In this document: one piece after another, positions 7,086 to 10,528 of the stretch
Numbering within the stretch: position 1 is the stretch's first letter
How the letters are laid out: each line of letters starts with the position of its first letter
Program-made: the position numbers and the translations under genes
The notes under the pieces: generated by a model
What the model saw: only the letters and a program-made list of their open reading frames with translations
Told to the model about the DNA's origin: nothing
Databases searched by the model: none
Source: an uncultured Fretibacterium sp.
GTDB taxonomy: Bacteria; Synergistota; Synergistia; Synergistales; Aminobacteriaceae
Length of the DNA: 10,528 nt
Assembly: GCA_937892105.1 (NCBI GenBank)
Contig: CALAUZ010000011.1
Span: forward strand, 1 to 10,528
Direction of reading: 5' to 3'

Positions 7086-7116
7086 TTACATGAATTATAC
7101 ACGCAGTTACATGAAT
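7086..7116 (-). promoter_or_regulatory. cbiK promoter region with a 10-bp direct repeat, possible operator
   Basis: TTACATGAAT occurs exactly at 7086-7095 and again at 7107-7116, 21 bp apart (two helical turns). On the minus strand, TATAAT (complement of 7094-7099) is a perfect -10 lying between the two copies and touching the proximal one; the distal copy falls in the -35/-10 spacer. No good -35 is present, as expected for a regulated promoter. A repressor bound here would block cbiK and the permease gene. The regulator is unknown. Confidence 0.45.
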
Positions 7117-7171
7117 GAATATTGCTGAAAAAATCAGCCTTATGCGATACGAAAATATCAGGCCGTCAAGC

Positions 7172-7177
7172 TATAAT
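7172..7177 (+). promoter_or_regulatory. possible -10 box of the HD-domain gene
   Basis: A perfect TATAAT at 7172-7177 lies 35 nt ahead of the TTG start at 7213. The -35 position (about 7149-7154) shows no recognisable hexamer. It would drive the HD gene and perhaps the regulator and kinase genes behind it. Confidence 0.4.
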
Positions 7178-7212
7178 TACACAGAAAAATTTTCATTTAG
7201 GAGATTTTCATT

Positions 7213-7779
7213 TTGATACCAACAAGAGAACAGGCACTAAACCTCCTGAAGCAGTACAATCAGGAAGAATCACACATACACCACGCACTTGCAGTTGAGG
7301 CAGCAATGAGGCACTTCGCAGGGCTGTATAATGAAGATCCCGATTTATGGGGAGTTGTAGGCATTCTTCACGACATAGACTGGGAACAGACAACTCCAAC
7401 ACCCGAAAAGCATTGCCACATTGCACCAGAAATGCTCAGGAACGCAGGAGTTGATGAGGATATAATACACGCTGTGCAGTCTCATGGTTTCGGGATATGC
7501 ACGGACGTTGAGCCGGCCAATAATATGGAGCGCACTCTGTTCACGATTGACGAGCTTACCGGACTTATCATCACCGCAGGACTGGTCAGACCGTCAAAAT
7601 CGCTCTCTGATCTTGAGCTGAAATCCGTCAAAAAGAAATGGAAGGATAAGGCTTTTGCTCGCGGAGTAAACAGGGACATAATCAAACAGGGTGCAGAAAT
7701 AATGAATATGCCCCTCGATGATGTGATTAACGAAACCATAAAAGCACTCAGACCGGTCGAAAAACAGATCGGAATGTAA
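7213..7779 (+). CDS. HDIG-type HD-domain metal-dependent phosphohydrolase
   Basis: The product is 188 aa, a single HD domain with little else. Metal-binding residues are visible in order: His24 in HIHHALAVEA, the His53-Asp54 pair in GILHDIDWE, His67/His69 in KHCHIAPEM, His91 in QSHGFG, and Asp113 in FTIDELTGLI. This is the pattern of small HDIG proteins often labelled hydrolase or phosphohydrolase; the natural substrate (nucleotide or other phosphoester) is not known. The start is TTG 7213, supported by AGGAG at 7199-7203 with 9-nt spacing; no ATG is better placed. The gene is divergent from cbiK. The response regulator gene follows after 26 nt with no terminator between, so the two are probably co-transcribed. 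Confidence 0.85.
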   Translation: MIPTREQALNLLKQYNQEESHIHHALAVEAAMRHFAGLYNEDPDLWGVVGILHDIDWEQTTPTPEKHCHIAPEMLRNAGVDEDIIHAVQSHGFGICTDVEPANNMERTLFTIDELTGLIITAGLVRPSKSLSDLELKSVKKKWKDKAFARGVNRDIIKQGAEIMNMPLDDVINETIKALRPVEKQIGM

Positions 7780-7805
7780 AATATTAACTGGAGATGATTT
7801 AATTT

Positions 7806-8447
7806 ATGGCTGTAAGAATAATTCTTGCTGATGACCACCCTCTCACGCGTTCGGGAATTGCTGAGTTCGTGAGACGTGAGGAAACATTCGAGCTTGTTGC
7901 TGAGGCTGAAGACGGTACGGAAGCATGGGACAAGATTAAGGAGCTGCGTCCCGATGTAGCGTTGCTGGATATCCGTATGCCTGGTTATGACGGCGTTACT
8001 GTCGCTCAGAAGGTCAAGAATGAGGGCATGAACACCGCCATCGTTATGCTAACGTCCTATGATGCACAACAGTACGTCATAGCTTCCCTGAGAGCAGGTG
8101 CAAGAGGCTTCGTCCTCAAAACCGTAAGCCCCAAAGAACTCACAACGGCAATTAATACTGTTGCGAAAGGCGGGTTGTACCTTGATCCCGAAGTAGCGTC
8201 AGTAATGGGTGAACAGGACTTTATCCCTGAGCAGCTTTCAGTGAGGGAACGCGAGGTATTGTTGCTGGCGGCAAAAGGTCTCTCAAGCAAGGAAGTTGCA
8301 AAGAAACTCTTTATCAGTGAACGTACAGTGCAGACACATTTAGCATCAATATATGACAAGCTGGGTTCACGGAACAAGACAGAAGCATTATTACTCGCCC
8401 TCAAATACGGAGTTGTAACTCTTGAAGAGCTTCTGGAGGACGACTAA
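7806..8447 (+). CDS. NarL/FixJ-type response regulator with LuxR-type DNA-binding domain
   Basis: Transcription factor activated by phosphorylation, 213 aa. The receiver domain (about 3-120) has the acidic pocket Asp9-Asp10, phospho-acceptor Asp55 in ALLDIRMPG, switch Thr83 in MLTSYD, and Lys105 in FVLKTVSP. The GerE/LuxR helix-turn-helix (about 143-205) has LSVREREVLLLAAKGLSSKEVA and the recognition helix SERTVQTHLASIYDKL. All key residues are present. GGAG at 7790-7793 lies 12 nt ahead of the ATG. The cognate kinase gene starts 7 nt after the stop. The regulator-before-kinase order and tight spacing indicate one operon with a dedicated pair. Targets are unknown; the neighbouring genes are candidates. 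Confidence 0.95.
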   Translation: MAVRIILADDHPLTRSGIAEFVRREETFELVAEAEDGTEAWDKIKELRPDVALLDIRMPGYDGVTVAQKVKNEGMNTAIVMLTSYDAQQYVIASLRAGARGFVLKTVSPKELTTAINTVAKGGLYLDPEVASVMGEQDFIPEQLSVREREVLLLAAKGLSSKEVAKKLFISERTVQTHLASIYDKLGSRNKTEALLLALKYGVVTLEELLEDD

Positions 8448-8454
8448 TCAATAA

Positions 8455-9843
8455 ATGCTTTCACGCCTTAGAATGAAATTTGCAGGGTCAGGCTCACACT
8501 TCCTGGCCTTTTTGCTTTGCGCACTTATACTGCCGTCTGCCGCAGTAGTTCTTGTTGCTGTTGCCGGAATGGTTACGCAGGAGAGGGCAATGGAAGCTGC
8601 TGTAAGTTCATACGTTCAGGATTTAGCCGAGAGCATGAGCTATCACCTAAGCAGTGATTCTGATGTGTGGACGTTCTCAATGCTGAGTGATTTCACGCGC
8701 TTCCCATTCTTCTCATGGGGGCCGTCAATTCCCGGGTGGGTTGCGTTAATCGGGCAGGACGGAAGGGTTGTAATAGCGTCTCCAGGCTCAATGAACATAA
8801 TCACGTCAATCTGGCGCAATGATTTACCTGTTGGACGTGCTGTTCGAGTTGAGGACAGAGAAGGAGCGCAGTATACCCTTGCAGTTTATCCGGTGAAGCG
8901 TCCAAGCGGAGGCTATGTTGTTGCGGCGGTATCGTGGCGGCAGTTATTGGGCGGTCTTGTCGGAATTGTGAGGATATGGCCGGTTCTGATTATGGCGATT
9001 GCGTTACTGAGTTTCGTTGCAATCAGGTTATTATGGCGCAGGGTAGTTACGCCTTTGCGTTCGCTTGCGTCTGAAATTGACAGCATGACGTTGGGAAAGG
9101 ACGTTCCGGAAAAGCTGCCTGATGGAACGATAGAGGAGATTGCCAGCGTTCACAGTGCATTGCTGCGTTTTTCGCAGGCGGCGGTTGAGCGCGATAACCT
9201 TCGGAACAGATACGTTCGTGATGTAGTGCAGGCTCAGGAACAGGAACGAATGGACATGGCACGGGAAATTCATGACGGAGCGTTGCAGGACGTTACGGCA
9301 CTGTTACAGCAGATACACATGATAGCGGACGATGAGAACAAGACATCAAGGCTGAAGCGTTCGGAGATCATAGCAAAGACTGTTGTTAAGGAACTGCGTG
9401 CGTTCTGTGATGAACTTGCTCCGCCGTGGATGGATTTGGGGCTGAACGAGGCGATAACAGAGCTTGCCGAGAGATTGTCTCAGGCATACGACATAATCAT
9501 AATGACGGATTACGACAAGGGTACAGATGGTGCTGAAATCGAGAACGACAAGATACTGTCTCTTTTGCGGATAATTCAGGAGGCTGTCTCAAATGCTGTG
9601 CGTCATGGTGAAGCGTCGGAAGTTGATATACAGCTGAGACTTGAGGACGGTGTATTGACGCTTGAGATTTCGGACAACGGCAAGGGCTTTGACTCCGGAA
9701 ACATTAACCACGAGACTTTGAGGGTTGAGGGACATAGGGGGCTTGCCAGCATGAAGGAGAGAATGAGCCTCATGAGCGGGACTTTGAGGATAGATTCTGC
9801 TATTGGTGAGGGCACGAAAATTACTGCGTCATTTAGAATTTGA
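8455..9843 (+). CDS. Membrane sensor histidine kinase, HisKA_3 (NarX/DegS) type
   Basis: Autophosphorylates and passes phosphate to the preceding response regulator. The product is 462 aa. Membrane segment 1 is about residues 15-40 and segment 2 about 171-194. The intervening 130-residue extracytoplasmic region has a Cache/PAS-like strand pattern (WVALIGQDGRVVIASPG, 95-111). A HAMP-like linker (about 195-247) and coiled helix follow. The H-box is EIHDGALQD with His273 as phospho-acceptor. The ATPase domain has the N-box EAVSNAVRHG (Asn380), G1 DNGKGF (407-412) and G2 GHRGLASM (426-433). The start is ATG 8455, as an in-frame stop precedes it. The only SD-like GGAGGA (8435-8440) is 14 nt away, so translation may rely on coupling with the regulator gene. 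The signal sensed is not known. Confidence 0.94.
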   Translation: MLSRLRMKFAGSGSHFLAFLLCALILPSAAVVLVAVAGMVTQERAMEAAVSSYVQDLAESMSYHLSSDSDVWTFSMLSDFTRFPFFSWGPSIPGWVALIGQDGRVVIASPGSMNIITSIWRNDLPVGRAVRVEDREGAQYTLAVYPVKRPSGGYVVAAVSWRQLLGGLVGIVRIWPVLIMAIALLSFVAIRLLWRRVVTPLRSLASEIDSMTLGKDVPEKLPDGTIEEIASVHSALLRFSQAAVERDNLRNRYVRDVVQAQEQERMDMAREIHDGALQDVTALLQQIHMIADDENKTSRLKRSEIIAKTVVKELRAFCDELAPPWMDLGLNEAITELAERLSQAYDIIIMTDYDKGTDGAEIENDKILSLLRIIQEAVSNAVRHGEASEVDIQLRLEDGVLTLEISDNGKGFDSGNINHETLRVEGHRGLASMKERMSLMSGTLRIDSAIGEGTKITASFRI

Positions 9844-9880
9844 GAAATAATATTGATGCGGACAGTAAGAGTAAAGACTT

Positions 9881-9922
9881 CTGCCTTATACAGTGATAAT
9901 TGTTACACGCTGAATAAGGCAG
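9881..9922. repeat. 42-nt stem-loop downstream of the kinase gene
   Basis: CTGCCTTAT (9881-9889) and ATAAGGCAG (9914-9922) are exact inverted copies. Inside, after an A-A mismatch, CAGTG (9891-9895) pairs with CGCTG (9908-9912) through one T-G wobble, leaving a 12-nt loop. It lies 37 nt after the kinase stop. Neither side has a T-run, so it is not a classic intrinsic terminator. It could end or stabilise the operon transcript, or be part of a lost mobile element. Confidence 0.6.
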
Positions 9923-9945
9923 TATGTTAATTAGGCTGGTGCTTC

Positions 9946-10112
9946 TCTCCCGGAATTTCGCGGTGTTATCCAGCCAGCCTTCAGCAGCCGTACCTTCGCC
10001 AAGTCCGAAACCGTGAAACATTCCCGGAAATACCTCAATCATCACCCAATAGATTTTCCGGCATATGAACGTTAATTCTGCCTCGCGTAAAATCACAGTG
10101 TTCCCGTGTTCT
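9946..10112 (-). pseudogene. Relic of an alpha/beta hydrolase C-terminus
   Basis: On the minus strand, an open stretch within 9833-10165 contains VFPGMFHGFGLGEGTAAEGW (about 10033-9974) followed by LDNTAKFRER. This matches the C-terminal catalytic-His region (xFPxGxHGFGL ... WL) of alpha/beta hydrolases of the acetylesterase/dienelactone type. Upstream residues (GNTVILREAELTFICRKIYW) are a less clear continuation. There is no N-terminal domain, nucleophile motif (GxSxG) or start signal. The frame runs past the domain into unrelated residues. It is a truncated, non-functional remnant; its missing 5' part lies where the IS630-like relic now begins. Family recognition is by eye. Confidence 0.5.
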
Positions 10113-10137
10113 TCTGGCGTTAGAGATGTTAACGCGC

Positions 10138-10169
10138 GAATTTGGCCATGACAGAATTTGGCCATGACA
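10138..10169. repeat. 16-bp perfect tandem duplication
   Basis: GAATTTGGCCATGACA occurs at 10138-10153 and again immediately at 10154-10169, followed by a third partial copy (GAA). The 16-bp unit shifts any reading frame through it. It sits between the hydrolase relic and the transposase relic. Confidence 0.9.
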
Positions 10170-10232
10170 GAAGAATACTCATTAGTTTCCTGTCGTGTCC
10201 GTATGTAAGCACAGGTTCCACATGGGTGCTCA

Positions 10233-10528
10233 ACGCCCTTTGTCTATACAGGGAGATGTGTCTCTTTAGGCAATGAACGCTTTTCCCGTTACAAAAAATA
10301 TTCCTTGATTGGTTTGCCAAACATCTGCTGCCAGCTTCCCCCTAAGGAGCTGTGAAAATCATGGATAACGCTTTATTTCTCAGGAAGAAACAACTGAATA
10401 TATTAGCCAGTGAGACTGGCAGGCAAGTAATATTTTTGCCCCTATATTCACCTGAATTGAACCCGATTGGCTGAAGAAAAAAGTAGCAGATTATTTAGTT
10501 ACATGTAAAAATTTAGATAATGCAATAT
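10233..10528 (+). pseudogene. IS630-like transposase relic (frameshifts and stops), runs off the window
   Basis: Fragments of a DDE transposase lie in successive frames. TPFVYTGRC (10233-10259) is in one frame; FLDWFAKHLLPASP then a TAA stop (10301-10345), and GAVKIMDNALFLRKKQLN (10346-10399), are in another. This frame continues to VIFLPLYSPELNPIG and a TGA (10472-10474). After a shift, LKKKVADYLVTCKNLDNAI (10471-10527) follows. The IMDNA motif and the LPxYSPELNPIE motif carry the second Asp and the final Glu region of IS630-family enzymes. Here the Glu of NPIE is lost at a small deletion, and the FH of MDNAxFH reads FL. No intact gene or terminal inverted repeat is visible; the remainder lies beyond 10528. 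From 10170 to 10232 I see nothing recognisable. Confidence 0.72.

Noticed and set aside
7058..7212. Possible cobalamin riboswitch ahead of cbiK
   Set aside because: The leader is about 35 nt from the predicted promoter and the whole gap is 155 bp, with no B12-box-like sequence seen; too short for a typical cobalamin riboswitch.
10129..10320. Minus-strand 63-codon frame near the right end
   Set aside because: Antisense to the transposase relic and created in part by the 16-bp duplication; no recognisable protein.
1..10528. CRISPR array, tRNA or rRNA genes
   Set aside because: No regularly spaced repeats, tRNA cloverleaf or rRNA-like segments were seen on either strand.

Overview
Bacterial chromosomal window of moderate GC. 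It contains complete genes for citrate lyase (citDEF), an ABC permease with an exported CbiK-type chelatase, an HD-domain protein and a NarL-type two-component pair. These sit between an AT-richer restriction-modification locus on the left and a patch of decayed genes on the right. An exported chelatase suggests a diderm anaerobe, as does citrate fermentation. TrmFO (the folate/FAD enzyme) is found in Firmicutes, Synergistota and some other groups. A Synergistota-like anaerobe fits best in my reading, but this is inference with low confidence.

Left end (1-2111): the first 18 codons of a TrmFO-like tRNA methyltransferase leave the window on the minus strand. Divergent from it is a beta-class SPPY DNA methyltransferase, overlapped by a restriction endonuclease gene that resembles the CfrBI family. 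The endonuclease reading frame is broken by one extra base near 1757, just before the catalytic D...ExK core. The methyltransferase looks intact. A terminator closes this unit.

Middle plus strand (2262-5112): citD, citE and citF are tightly packed, with translational overlap or 3-nt spacing, and are followed by a strong intrinsic terminator. The acyl-carrier serine is present. The accessory genes citC, citX and citG and a citrate transporter are not in the window. CitE has GGDY at a place where I recall xEDY as usual.

Middle minus strand (5204-7057): an exported CbiK-like chelatase and a FecCD-type permease form a two-gene unit. No ATPase or binding protein gene lies in the window. The promoter region carries an exact 10-bp direct repeat, 21 bp apart, that straddles the predicted -10, so it looks like an operator.

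Right (7213-9843): an HDIG-type hydrolase, a LuxR-type response regulator and a HisKA_3-type sensor kinase follow one another on the plus strand and may be co-transcribed. The final 685 bp hold no intact gene. They contain a 42-nt stem-loop, the C-terminal relic of an alpha/beta hydrolase (minus strand), a 16-bp tandem duplication, and a relic of an IS630-like transposase broken by stops and frameshifts.
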